DNA of 64,000 bases from Gammaproteobacteria bacterium (GTDB taxonomy: Bacteria > Pseudomonadota > Gammaproteobacteria > Francisellales > CACEW01): contig JAQSYQ010000010.1 of NCBI GenBank assembly GCA_029256015.1, positions 1 through 64,000 on the forward strand. The letters run 5' to 3'. The notes under the pieces are model-generated. The model ran no database searches. It had not been told where the DNA came from and saw only the letters and a list, made by a program, of their open reading frames with translations. Made by a program: the position numbers and the translations under genes. The first letter of the stretch is position 1. Every line of letters starts with the position of its first letter. Positions 1-8,766 of this stretch are shown here, piece after piece.

Positions 1-323
1 CATCAATCAAGTGCCTACACTTAATTGCTTATTCTGCTTTTAAAGAGCTCAGAACGAATGTTATGCCATGTCGTTCAGTGAGGTGCCATTATACGGATCA
101 ATTTCATCTCGTCAAGTTTTTATTTGCAAATATTTTTGACTATTTAATGACCAGGATTTCAAGCCCCAGGGAAATCATTCTCACACAAAGCAAAATGAAG
201 TGCAAGCGCACACTAGGGCACAGAATGAACTTTCCAGAACTAGTCTAAGCAAACATTTAAACTTGCTTTTCTTCAAAATCCTAGAGTATTGTCTTTGGGT
301 TAATACAACACAAGGAAATCAAA
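1..323. other. Left-edge intergenic region
   Basis: No convincing gene is visible. A 61-codon open frame at 63-248 has no ribosome site and an unpatterned composition, so it was not called. The last part is the leader of the gene at 324, with AAGGA about 8 nt before its ATG. Confidence 0.5.
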
Positions 324-623
324 ATGTTTAATGGAACTTTAAATACCACAGTTGGCAGCGAGCAGGATTATGGTATGGATCCTTTGATATTAGGTGTGAA
401 AATTGCTGCAGGAGTAGCCGGAGGGCTAATTGCAATTGGCTCATTTGCAACTTGGTATTTCTGCTGCCGTGCTCCTCGTAGGGGACTCCAGAATGATGGT
501 ACACAGATGACCAATATAAAACCAGCAAATGCAACGCCTTTACTTCAGGCTGTTATAGCTTCAGATGGCTCAGCTGCAAACTATGCAGCAGGCACAGCAA
601 ACCCTAGCACATATCATATATAA
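324..623 (+). CDS. Small single-pass membrane protein, unknown function
   Basis: A 99-residue protein I do not recognise. A short polar N-terminus (about 20 residues, with two N-x-T triplets) precedes one hydrophobic Gly/Ala-rich segment at about residues 23-46. A CCRAPRR juxtamembrane patch follows, then a roughly 50-residue Ala/Asn/Thr-rich tail. The basic, Cys-containing stop-transfer patch suggests the tail is cytoplasmic. The start is supported by AAGGA just upstream. It stands alone, convergent with the dus gene. The layout (short outside, one helix, longer flexible tail) resembles the 178-residue protein at 8149-8685, although no sequence identity is obvious. Function unknown. Confidence 0.6.
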   Translation: MFNGTLNTTVGSEQDYGMDPLILGVKIAAGVAGGLIAIGSFATWYFCCRAPRRGLQNDGTQMTNIKPANATPLLQAVIASDGSAANYAAGTANPSTYHI

Positions 624-653
624 TCTAAGCAAAGTGCAGGCTAGCCCTGCACT

Positions 654-1625
654 TTATCTAAAGTTCAAATCAATTAGCTCACGCAATTCATCTAAAGCTT
701 TCACACTGTAAAACTTTAAATAAACTTCTGAACTTAATCCCGCTGACCTTGCATAGTATTTACTAAACTGCCTGCCTTGCATTAGCGCACGAGATTCATT
801 CTCAAGCTCAATTAACTTTTCAATATGAGATAAAAACAAAGCCCCAATTTCCACAGGCGATGGCTTAGTAAATGATTTGCCCTGATCGATTGCAGTTAAC
901 TCAGCAAACAACCAAGGTCTACCCGTGGAAGCTCGCCCCACCATAGCTCCGGCGCATCCCGTTTTGAACATATTTTGCAAGGACTGATAATCCTTGATAT
1001 CACCATTGCCTATTACAGGAATTCTGGAAGCCTGAACCACGGCCGAAATTTCATCTAGCCTGGCAGGAACCTCATAGCCTTCAGTCCAATGTCGGCCATG
1101 TACAATAATAAAATCAGCGCCCCCATCATTTATGGCTTTGACTACGTCTTGAGTAAAACTTGAGCCGCTGGCCCCATCCACTCTAATCTTAATGGATAAA
1201 GGCTTATCGGTGGTTTTTCTTAGAGCGGCAACCAGCTGATAGAGTCTGCTGCTGTCTGACAGCTGAGCAGAACCGCAGCCTTTTCTTCTAACCTTTGGCA
1301 TAGGGCAGCCACAGTTTAAGTCAATTAAATCCGCCCCATGAGCCGATGCAACATAGGCTGCTTTAGACAATTCATCCGGATCAGTGCCTGATAGCTGATA
1401 GCACAAAGGCCCTTCAGTTGGCGACTTATAAATATACCTTTTGGGAATGCTTTTCAATAAAAGCGTTTTGGCGGAAACCATTTCAGTCGCGCAATAGGCC
1501 AGCTCGCCAAACTGCCAAATCATATCGCGAAATGGCGCACAGCTTACCCCAGCAAGTGGGGCCTGAATTAGATTAGAGCCAAATAGCTGATTACCGAGTC
1601 GAATCGGGCGAATTAACCCGCTCAT
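654..1625 (-). CDS. dus: tRNA-dihydrouridine synthase (DusB-like)
   Basis: FMN-dependent reduction of uridine to dihydrouridine in tRNA D-loops. The 323-residue protein has the Dus TIM barrel: an N-terminal APLAGVS strand, the active-site segment [18 protein letters not shown] with the catalytic Cys, the HGR strand near residue 175, VIGNGDI, and the flavin-phosphate loop [12 protein letters not shown]. The VGRA..GRPW motif and length fit DusB better than DusA or DusC, but the usual DusB partner fis is absent, so the subclass is tentative. Its ATG overlaps the tyrS stop by four bases (ATGA), which suggests translational coupling downstream of tyrS. Confidence 0.9.
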   Translation of the reverse strand: MSGLIRPIRLGNQLFGSNLIQAPLAGVSCAPFRDMIWQFGELAYCATEMVSAKTLLLKSIPKRYIYKSPTEGPLCYQLSGTDPDELSKAAYVASAHGADLIDLNCGCPMPKVRRKGCGSAQLSDSSRLYQLVAALRKTTDKPLSIKIRVDGASGSSFTQDVVKAINDGGADFIIVHGRHWTEGYEVPARLDEISAVVQASRIPVIGNGDIKDYQSLQNMFKTGCAGAMVGRASTGRPWLFAELTAIDQGKSFTKPSPVEIGALFLSHIEKLIELENESRALMQGRQFSKYYARSAGLSSEVYLKFYSVKALDELRELIDLNFR

Positions 1626-2821
1626 TTCACTAACGTGATTTTAGCAAATTTACGCTTACCCACTTGGCAGGTATAGGTTTTGTCAGGCTCAAGGACTAAA
1701 GCTTTATTATCCACTCGTTCGTTATCGACCCTGACACCGCCCTGCTCAATCATGCGGTAAGCGTCTGAAGTTCCGGAAACTAGATTGGCTTGCTTTAACA
1801 CATGAGCAATACCTAGACCTTCAGAAGAGACCTTAAGTTCAATTTCCGGCATGTCATCAGGCAACTGGTTTTTCTGAAACCTTTGCACAAAGTCTTGATA
1901 AGCAGCTTCAGCCGCCGCTTTGTCATGGAATCTTTCCACAAGCTCCATGGCCAAGGCAACTTTTACATCTCGCGGGTTTAAGCCCTGAGCCACATCTTCT
2001 TTAAGCTTAGCAATCTCGCCCAAGGATTTAAAACTCAGCAAATCGTAATAGCGCCACATCAATGAGTCTGAAATGGACATAACTTTACCAAAAATTTCCT
2101 GAGGAGCTTCGGCAATCCCAATATAGTTACCAAGAGATTTTGACATTTTATTGACGCCATCCAAGCCCTCTAGCAATGGCATGGTAATCACTACTTGCGG
2201 CTCCATTCCGTGATGCTTTTGAAGCTCGCGCCCCATCAATACGTTAAACTTTTGATCGGTTCCGCCAAGTTCAATATCGGCTTTCATCGCCACAGAATCA
2301 TAACCTTGCAATAAAGGATAGAGAAATTCATGAATCGCTATAGGCTGATTATTGGCATAACGCTTTGAAAAGTCATCACGCTCTAACATACGCGCCACGG
2401 TAGAAGTGCTGGCAAGCTTAATCATATCAGCGCCGTTAAACTGATTTAGCCAAGCAGAGTTAAACATCACTTCGGTTTTATTAGGATCTAAAATCTTAAA
2501 AACCTGGGACTTATAGCTCTTGGCATTTTCCTGGACTTCTTCCGGGGTCAAAGGCTTACGAGTCACATTTTTACCGGTAGGGTCTCCGATCATTCCGGTA
2601 AAATCACCAATCAAAAACATAATATGGTGGCCCAGCTCCTGCAACTGACGCATTTTATTTAAGAGCACGGTATGACCCAAGTGAAGATCAGGTGCGGTAG
2701 GGTCAAAGCCTGCTTTAACTCTAAGCGGCTTGCCTTTTTTAAGCTTTTCAATCAGCTCAGCTTCTGGAATAATTTCCTCTGTTCCGCGCCTGATAATATT
2801 TAATGTTTCTTCTAATTGCAT
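1622..2821 (-). CDS. tyrS: Tyrosyl-tRNA synthetase
   Basis: Class I aminoacyl-tRNA synthetase that charges tRNA-Tyr, 399 residues from the chosen start. The Rossmann catalytic domain carries HLGH (HIGH motif) in [14 protein letters not shown], the tyrosine-pocket region around GGTDQKFN, and KMSKS. An S4-type RNA-binding domain ends the protein (residues about 335-399). The open frame extends 33 codons further upstream into the anmK region, but the ATG at 2821 has AGGA 7-8 nt before it and matches where the family begins (MQLEE). It is divergent from anmK, and the downstream dus gene is coupled by ATGA. The tyrS/anmK/erpA neighbourhood is common in gammaproteobacteria. Confidence 0.95.
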   Translation of the reverse strand: MQLEETLNIIRRGTEEIIPEAELIEKLKKGKPLRVKAGFDPTAPDLHLGHTVLLNKMRQLQELGHHIMFLIGDFTGMIGDPTGKNVTRKPLTPEEVQENAKSYKSQVFKILDPNKTEVMFNSAWLNQFNGADMIKLASTSTVARMLERDDFSKRYANNQPIAIHEFLYPLLQGYDSVAMKADIELGGTDQKFNVLMGRELQKHHGMEPQVVITMPLLEGLDGVNKMSKSLGNYIGIAEAPQEIFGKVMSISDSLMWRYYDLLSFKSLGEIAKLKEDVAQGLNPRDVKVALAMELVERFHDKAAAEAAYQDFVQRFQKNQLPDDMPEIELKVSSEGLGIAHVLKQANLVSGTSDAYRMIEQGGVRVDNERVDNKALVLEPDKTYTCQVGKRKFAKITLVK

Positions 2822-2904
2822 ACCAATCCTAATATTTTTCAATCTGCCGACCATAATATAAAAACCACAGGTTATAATAAAGTAAAACTGAGCGAGAATC
2901 CAAA

Positions 2905-4023
2905 ATGGCTGAATCAGCAAAACTATTTATCGGCATTATGTCAGGCACAAGCTTAGACGGCATAGATTGTATTCTAGTGAATTTTGAAGGCCAGAAATTA
3001 AAGCCTCTCGCCAGTCTGCACATGGATTACCCCAAGGCTGTACGCGATCGCTTATTAGCAATTTGTCAAAATTTTAGCGTCAATTTAAAAGATTTAGGCT
3101 GCTTGCATACTGAATTAGGTGAGCTTTATAGCAAAGCCGTGCTAGCTTTATTAAGCAACACCAAAGTTCCCGCTAAAAAAATCAGCGCCATCGGCAATCA
3201 TGGTCAGACTATTTATCATTTCCCCGAAGGGAAGTTTCCTTTCACCATGCAAATTGGTAATGCAGCCGTGATTGCAGCCAGAACTGGCATTCCCGTGGTA
3301 GCCGATTTTAGAAGCATGGATATGGCTTTAAGCGGGCAAGGCGCACCACTGGTTCCCGCCTTTCATGAAGCTGTATTTAGCAAAAAGAACAAAAATATCG
3401 CCGTGGTTAATATCGGCGGAATGAGCAACGTCACACTATTGCCCGCGGGCAGGAGCTCAGCCGTTCTAGGCTATGATACCGGCCCTGGCAATGTCTTGAT
3501 GGATCTTTGGATCCAGACCCACAAAAGACAAGCTTTTGACAAAAATGGCCTATGGGCAAGATCAGGCAAAGTAAATTCTGATTTACTCAAGGCCCTGCTT
3601 GCTGAAAGCTTTTTTAAGCAGAAGCCTCCTAAAAGCACTGGCCGAGAATTATTTAACCTGGCTTGGCTTGAGAAAAAATTAAGCAAATTCGGAAAATTAA
3701 AAGCCGAAGATGTGCAAGCCACTTTATTGGAACTCACTGCACAATCTATTACTCAAGGCATCGGGCTTTCTAAGTTTAAAGCAGATGACATCTTCATTTG
3801 CGGCGGAGGCGCTTTGAATCAGAGCCTGGTGAAACGTCTGGCAGAGCTTAATCCTCAAGCCTTAGTCGATTCCACCATGAAGCTAGGCATAGACCCAGCC
3901 TGGGTTGAAGCAATGGCTTTTGCCTGGTTGGCCAAACAGTCCATAAGCGGCAAAGCCGGTAATTTACCTAGTGTGACTGGAGCGAAAAAAGCCACTCGAC
4001 TAGGTGCTATTTATTGGCCCTAA
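2905..4023 (+). CDS. anmK: Anhydro-N-acetylmuramic acid kinase
   Basis: Phosphorylates and opens 1,6-anhydro-MurNAc to MurNAc-6-phosphate in cytoplasmic peptidoglycan recycling. The 372-residue protein has the ASKHA-fold signature [12 protein letters not shown] at its N-terminus, GNHGQT, the phosphate loop NIGGMSN, and DTGPGN. A conserved C-terminal CGGGALN segment completes the ATP site. Length is normal for AnmK. It is divergent from tyrS with 83 bp between the starts, and a TATAAT hexamer lies at 2873-2878. Its last four bases overlap the convergent erpA stop. Confidence 0.96.
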   Translation: MAESAKLFIGIMSGTSLDGIDCILVNFEGQKLKPLASLHMDYPKAVRDRLLAICQNFSVNLKDLGCLHTELGELYSKAVLALLSNTKVPAKKISAIGNHGQTIYHFPEGKFPFTMQIGNAAVIAARTGIPVVADFRSMDMALSGQGAPLVPAFHEAVFSKKNKNIAVVNIGGMSNVTLLPAGRSSAVLGYDTGPGNVLMDLWIQTHKRQAFDKNGLWARSGKVNSDLLKALLAESFFKQKPPKSTGRELFNLAWLEKKLSKFGKLKAEDVQATLLELTAQSITQGIGLSKFKADDIFICGGGALNQSLVKRLAELNPQALVDSTMKLGIDPAWVEAMAFAWLAKQSISGKAGNLPSVTGAKKATRLGAIYWP

Positions 4024-4355
4024 GCCGAAAAAGAAGACCCGCAACCACAGGTAGTTTTGGCATTAGGGTTTCTGATAATAAACTGAGAACCATTTACATC
4101 TTCTTTGTAGTCGATTTCAGCCCCAGCCAAATACTGAAAGCTCATCGGATCAATAAGAAGCTTTACTCCGTTTTTTTCAATTTGAAAGTCATCTTCGCCG
4201 ATTTCTTCATCAAAGGTAAATCCATACTGAAATCCTGAGCAGCCGCCTCCTGTAATATAGGCACGGAAGTTTAAATTAGGATTAGCCTCTTCTTCGATAA
4301 GAGATTTCACTTTATTGGCTGCACTGTCGGTAAAAACAATCATCTCTGCACTCAT
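4020..4355 (-). CDS. erpA: Iron-sulfur cluster insertion protein ErpA
   Basis: A-type Fe-S carrier that delivers clusters to apoproteins such as IspG. The 111-residue protein is nearly colinear with enterobacterial ErpA: ANKVKSLI, the first ligand Cys in [13 protein letters not shown], then the C-terminal pair in [12 protein letters not shown]. All three ligand cysteines are present. A TTG one codon upstream is also in frame, but the ATG at 4355 is preferred. The gene ends tail to tail with anmK, sharing four bases. Confidence 0.95.
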   Translation of the reverse strand: MSAEMIVFTDSAANKVKSLIEEEANPNLNFRAYITGGGCSGFQYGFTFDEEIGEDDFQIEKNGVKLLIDPMSFQYLAGAEIDYKEDVNGSQFIIRNPNAKTTCGCGSSFSA

Positions 4356-4391
4356 CAAGCACTCATTTGAGTAATTTATAATGGCTCTATT

Positions 4392-4964
4392 TTATCTTAA
4401 TTTTCCTAATCCATCATCAGGTTTATCAGCAGATGATCGATTCACTCCCCAAACATCTACATTACCAAGATCGTTAGATACTTCCTTATGTAATGCTTTA
4501 GCCGCTTCATTCTCTGGATTGAGCACTATGGCTTGGTTTATCACTCTAAACACTACAACATGGCGGTTTTGCTCTTCACCCGACTTTCCTCGAAACAACA
4601 ATTCAGCATAATCACAATATAATTGAGATAAGCTGTGCTTAATATCTTCGGATAAAGATAATTTCTCTATTTGAAGTTCTTCTAATGTTAGAATAAACAA
4701 TCTATCCGCCTCAGCTTTATCTTGAAGGTTTAAATCTTTCATAACTGCTAAATATTGTAGCGATAATTTTAGAAATTCTTGTAAACTACTATCGAGTTTT
4801 GTCTGAGCACTTAAATAAAACGTTAGTGCATCGCTAACTTGAGTTTTTTCAATAGCAGCAAAACTTTTAGAAACTGCCTTGTTAAGACCAAGCAAAGCTT
4901 CTATGACAATACCTTGCCGTGCAAGCGTTCGTCCTATTTGGCTTAAAACATTAACACCATTCAC
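4392..4964 (-). CDS. Hypothetical helical protein
   Basis: A 190-residue, mostly alpha-helical protein with amphipathic Leu/Ala-rich helices, not recognised. The stretch AINQAIVLNPENEAAKALHKE near residue 150 resembles one TPR-like helix pair, but no regular 34-residue repeat is clear. The tail (last 25 residues) is polar and disordered-looking. A GTG start at 4964 is chosen because AAGGAG lies 8 nt upstream. It sits just downstream of the 380-residue unknown gene at 5016 on the same strand (51 bp apart), so the two may be co-transcribed. The pair separates two conserved blocks (erpA and rsmI), which suggests an accessory insertion. Confidence 0.65.
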   Translation of the reverse strand: MNGVNVLSQIGRTLARQGIVIEALLGLNKAVSKSFAAIEKTQVSDALTFYLSAQTKLDSSLQEFLKLSLQYLAVMKDLNLQDKAEADRLFILTLEELQIEKLSLSEDIKHSLSQLYCDYAELLFRGKSGEEQNRHVVVFRVINQAIVLNPENEAAKALHKEVSNDLGNVDVWGVNRSSADKPDDGLGKLR

Positions 4965-5015
4965 AATATCTTCTCCTTTTAACCTATCTTAAACTTTTTA
5001 GAGATTAATTCCTAG

Positions 5016-6158
5016 TTATTGATCAGGACTATAAGATGTCGAAGGAGTTGGGGCCTCCTTCAATCCATCACCCAAGTCAAAAGCGTTGATAGTGATAGCT
5101 TTCATGGCATTACTTATACTTTCAGTAACCCCAAAGCTAAACGCCCCTTTTCCCATCAAATCAGCAATCACCTCGCCCAAAGTAGTCTGGGCAGAAGAAT
5201 TACTACCAATTTTAAGCCCGTGAACTGCGGCTACAGCTTGAGTACACGCATCCTTTAAAAGGTTATAGACAGCTCTTGGCTTGACCAGATAAGACCCGTC
5301 TTCATTTTTTATGCCATTTTGAAAAACATGAACAGAAGCCTTCATAAAATCTTCATAAGACAGTGAAGTATCGCTTGCTGACACTTTTATTCCGCTTTCT
5401 TCGAAGATTTTAGCCATAGGAAGCAGCGTTACCTCTTTTGGTACAATTCCACAGTTTTGCCAAATATTAAATAAGTTAGCGACAGGCACATCAGACAGCA
5501 TCGCTATAGGCATCGCTACGAAATATTCCTTTGAAGCTTGTTTTAAAAATGGGCCACTCAGGGGATTAATATCCGCAGTAATCAAACCGCCATTTTCTAA
5601 AAAATCTTTTTCTTTATGGAAATCGGCTGTGACTTTATAGTTTGAAAAAGCCGACTTTTTACCCTCTCTTGTGCTAATCTCTTCTATCTCACGTTTTGCT
5701 AATCCCCCATCTGTGTCATGTCCAACCTTACTCATTAGCGTACCTGCTACGATTAAATAAGGGCTTGAGAGATCAATAACAAAGGTGGAAATATGCCCAG
5801 GATAAGGTCTATGGGGTTGAGTTTTAGGTTTAAATTCAGATTCAGGTTTAGCTTTAGAATCGGAGCCCGAATCTAAAACGGTTTGATTCACTTTAAAAAC
5901 CAATAGTTTTAATGCGCCGGGAAATGATGCCCTAAGCGCACTTCTCAGTTGCTCCATACTATCAAGTATATAATGTGGACGGCTCTCTTCATGGGGAGGC
6001 CAGTCGCAACCAGCTTCCATCACTGATAAAACAGGACGCTCCATGCCATCACGAACAACTTTCATGGAATTAAAAGAGATGCCCCTAGCAGCAATTGTAC
6101 TCTCTAGGCCTTTCGCAGAACGAGCAGCTTGAGCTACCCTACGCCATGCATTATACAT
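5016..6158 (-). CDS. Hypothetical protein, possible accessory or effector gene
   Basis: A 380-residue soluble protein not recognised from any family. There is no signal peptide or membrane segment. The first 20 residues are Arg/Ala-rich and amphipathic (MYNAWRRVAQAARSAKGLES), rather like a mitochondrial presequence, which may be chance. A Lys/Glu/Pro/Ser-rich linker lies around residues 100-118, and the last 15 residues are Pro/Ser/Thr-rich. The middle (about 120-330) looks globular with mixed alpha/beta composition. The start is supported by AAGGAA 5-6 nt upstream. Its position between conserved housekeeping blocks and its unfamiliar sequence suggest lineage-specific content. Confidence 0.65.
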   Translation of the reverse strand: MYNAWRRVAQAARSAKGLESTIAARGISFNSMKVVRDGMERPVLSVMEAGCDWPPHEESRPHYILDSMEQLRSALRASFPGALKLLVFKVNQTVLDSGSDSKAKPESEFKPKTQPHRPYPGHISTFVIDLSSPYLIVAGTLMSKVGHDTDGGLAKREIEEISTREGKKSAFSNYKVTADFHKEKDFLENGGLITADINPLSGPFLKQASKEYFVAMPIAMLSDVPVANLFNIWQNCGIVPKEVTLLPMAKIFEESGIKVSASDTSLSYEDFMKASVHVFQNGIKNEDGSYLVKPRAVYNLLKDACTQAVAAVHGLKIGSNSSAQTTLGEVIADLMGKGAFSFGVTESISNAMKAITINAFDLGDGLKEAPTPSTSYSPDQ

Positions 6159-6237
6159 AAAAATTCCTTTTATATATTTTTATTGGGATCCTTATGTTAT
6201 TTATAGCACTACCTTTAGTTTTTTTATAAAAAAATAG

Positions 6238-7080
6238 CTATTTTTTTGAAAGGCGCAAAGCAGCCTCATATAATTTGTTCTTGGTTTGTCCGCTCAGCTC
6301 GACAGCTATTTTTACCGCCTGCTTTAAAGGCAGCTCGGCCAGCAGTATTTTCAAAAGCTTCTCTGCTTCTAGCTGGCTTTGCTCTGAATGCTCCTGAACA
6401 TAGCCTGAAATTAATAAAACAAACTCACCCTTTTGTCTGGCGGAATCTTGATTCAACCAGGCTAAAACATCACATGCCTTGCCTGAAATAATGGCCTCAA
6501 AGGATTTAGTCAGCTCTTTAGCTAATACTATTTCTCGTTCAGGCATGATTAATTCGATATCTTGTAAAGTGTCAATTATACGGTGAGTGGATTCATAAAA
6601 AATGACAGTGGCTGATTCAGCTTTTAAAGATGCCAAGCGATCTTGTCTTGCCTTAGATTTAGCAGGTAAAAAACCTTCAAAGCGAAATCGATCAGTCGCG
6701 AGCCCAGAGGCAGATAATGCCGTGATCAAAGCGCAAGCTCCAGGCAAAGCTACTATAGTGATATTTTGCTCGCGAAGAGCTTTAATTAGCACATAGCCAG
6801 GGTCACTGATTAAAGGAGTGCCGGCATCACTGATGAGTCCCAAATTTTTACCTTGATGTAGTAGTGCAATAATCTTATCCAGACTATCACGCTCATTATG
6901 CTCATGATAAGCGAACAAAGGCTTATTGATTCCTAAATGCTGTAATAGCGGCCTGCTATGCCTTGTATCTTCACATAAAATGCTATCGACTGCTTTAAGC
7001 GTTTCAATAGCTCGCAAAGTGATATCGCCTAAATTGCCAATGGGGGTGGGAATAATATATAGAGTTCCAGCCTGCTGCAC
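6238..7080 (-). CDS. rsmI: 16S rRNA 2'-O-methyltransferase RsmI
   Basis: SAM-dependent methylation of the 2'-OH of C1402 in 16S rRNA. The 280-residue tetrapyrrole-methylase-fold protein starts with LYIIPTPIGNLGDITLRA, followed by CEDTRH, the SDAGTPLISDPGY loop and LPGACA, all diagnostic of RsmI. A C-terminal helical domain ends in Lys-rich helices. It is divergent from yraN, its usual neighbour, with 59 bp between starts. Confidence 0.97.
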   Translation of the reverse strand: MQQAGTLYIIPTPIGNLGDITLRAIETLKAVDSILCEDTRHSRPLLQHLGINKPLFAYHEHNERDSLDKIIALLHQGKNLGLISDAGTPLISDPGYVLIKALREQNITIVALPGACALITALSASGLATDRFRFEGFLPAKSKARQDRLASLKAESATVIFYESTHRIIDTLQDIELIMPEREIVLAKELTKSFEAIISGKACDVLAWLNQDSARQKGEFVLLISGYVQEHSEQSQLEAEKLLKILLAELPLKQAVKIAVELSGQTKNKLYEAALRLSKK

Positions 7081-7098
7081 TTGTCTCTCGATTAATTT

Positions 7099-7127
7099 TT
7101 GATCAAAATGGACTTATATTTTATCAT
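7099..7127 (+). promoter_or_regulatory. Putative sigma-70 promoter for yraN
   Basis: TTGATC (7099-7104), a 17-nt spacer and TATCAT (7122-7127) lie directly upstream of yraN. Transcription would start only a few bases before the ATG at 7140, giving a very short leader. Judged by eye only. Confidence 0.35.
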
Positions 7128-7139
7128 ATTCGAGCAAAG

Positions 7140-7493
7140 ATGAGTCGAAAAATCGGCAACGATAATGAAAACTTGGCTTTAAGCTTTCTTAAAAAGAAAG
7201 GCCTTAAGCTTATCGCCAAAAATTTTTACAGTCGATTCGGTGAAATTGACCTGATTATGCGGGATAAAGAAACCTTGGTATTTGTTGAAGTGCGCTATAG
7301 AGGCTCAGAAAAATTCGGCTCCTCCCTTGAAAGTGTTTCTTGGCATAAACAGCAACGCCTCATTAAAACAGCAGAATACTATCTTCTAAGTTCGCCACAA
7401 AATTTGCCGTGTAGATTTGACGTATTAGCAGTTAGCCCTCACAATACGCAGTCTATTAACTGGATTAAAAACGCATTCGGGCTAAACCTATAA
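7140..7493 (+). CDS. yraN: YraN family (UPF0102) endonuclease-fold protein
   Basis: A 117-residue member of the YraN/UPF0102 family, which has a restriction-endonuclease-like fold and unknown physiological role. Visible family residues are GNDNENLALSFL, then GEIDLIMRD and LVFVEVRYR, which supply the Asp and Glu-x-Arg of the PD-(D/E)XK-like core. Length is typical. It lies between rsmI and the DiaA-like gene as in many gammaproteobacteria, 21 bp from the latter and presumably co-transcribed. Confidence 0.92.
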   Translation: MSRKIGNDNENLALSFLKKKGLKLIAKNFYSRFGEIDLIMRDKETLVFVEVRYRGSEKFGSSLESVSWHKQQRLIKTAEYYLLSSPQNLPCRFDVLAVSPHNTQSINWIKNAFGLNL

Positions 7494-7505
7494 ATTGCCC
7501 TGTAA

Positions 7506-8105
<600 letters not shown>

Positions 8106-8111
8106 TAAAAA

Positions 8112-8137
8112 AGCCCGGAAAACCGGGCTTTTTTTTA
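8112..8137 (+). terminator. Rho-independent terminator
   Basis: Hairpin AGCCCGG-AAAA-CCGGGCT followed by eight T residues, 7 nt after the DiaA-like stop codon. The A-run on the other side lets it serve the minus strand too, so it may also end the gene at 8149. Confidence 0.9.
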
Positions 8138-8148
8138 TGAACCAACTA

Positions 8149-8685
8149 TCAATCAACTTCAAGGTTATCAAGCTCAAGCTCTTGATAGGTTGTGTAAGCT
8201 CCAGCTCCTGCACCAATGGTGACAGCCACTCTTGGTCGAGCTGCTTCTACATCATTTAATACTCGATAAGCAGGGTTCACCTCTAAGGCTGATCTTTCCT
8301 GTGTGTTCATTTTTTGGCAGTCTTTAAATTGACTATATACAAAGTAAAGGATAGTAAGCGCAACACCTGCAGCGAGGCCGCCAATAAGTAGACCCAAAGA
8401 TTTATCAATAGGTTCACATTGCCCTGATGTAAATCTTGGAAAACTATTTATCAAACAATTGTCCGCATCTGACATTGAGGCATTTGCTGGAAATATTGCG
8501 CTCAGTTTCCCACAAACAGTAGTAAGCAATGTAGAATAATTGCCAAGCGGCAACTGACTTGAATCGATGACCTTTATGCCAGGGCAAACACTAGATATAT
8601 TAGCATTTTGCATATTTTCCATTTGCCATGCTGGTGCGCTTAGATTAAAAAAACCGTTATCTGACTGAAGTGCTAGTCCTTGCAT
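8149..8685 (-). CDS. Single-pass membrane protein with receptor-like layout
   Basis: A 178-residue protein, not recognised. Residues 1-93 form a Cys-containing domain (four Cys, in SVCPG, TVCGK, NCLIN and GQCEP) with four N-x-S triplets. One membrane helix follows at about 96-118 (LGLLIGGLAAGVALTILYFVY), then a roughly 60-residue tail. The tail carries NPAYRVL and YQEL, which read like the NPxY and YxxPhi sorting motifs of eukaryotic receptors. There is no cleavable signal, so the helix would act as a signal anchor. The start has AGGAG 6-7 nt upstream. It lies 81 bp downstream of the last armadillo gene on the same strand. The eukaryotic-motif reading is speculative. Confidence 0.65.
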   Translation of the reverse strand: MQGLALQSDNGFFNLSAPAWQMENMQNANISSVCPGIKVIDSSQLPLGNYSTLLTTVCGKLSAIFPANASMSDADNCLINSFPRFTSGQCEPIDKSLGLLIGGLAAGVALTILYFVYSQFKDCQKMNTQERSALEVNPAYRVLNDVEAARPRVAVTIGAGAGAYTTYQELELDNLEVD

Positions 8686-8766
8686 ATACTTCTCCTATTG
8701 AATTAAAAATAATAAGAGTATTTAATCATATAAATTTGCCGTAATAAATATATTTTTATATAAATA

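Noticed and set aside
63..248. 61-codon open frame at the left edge
   Set aside because: No ribosome site, no promoter and no domain-like pattern.
2822..2920. N-terminal extension of tyrS
   Set aside because: The 33 extra codons are outside the family's start, hydrophobic by chance, and overlap the divergent anmK start; AGGA supports the ATG at 2821.
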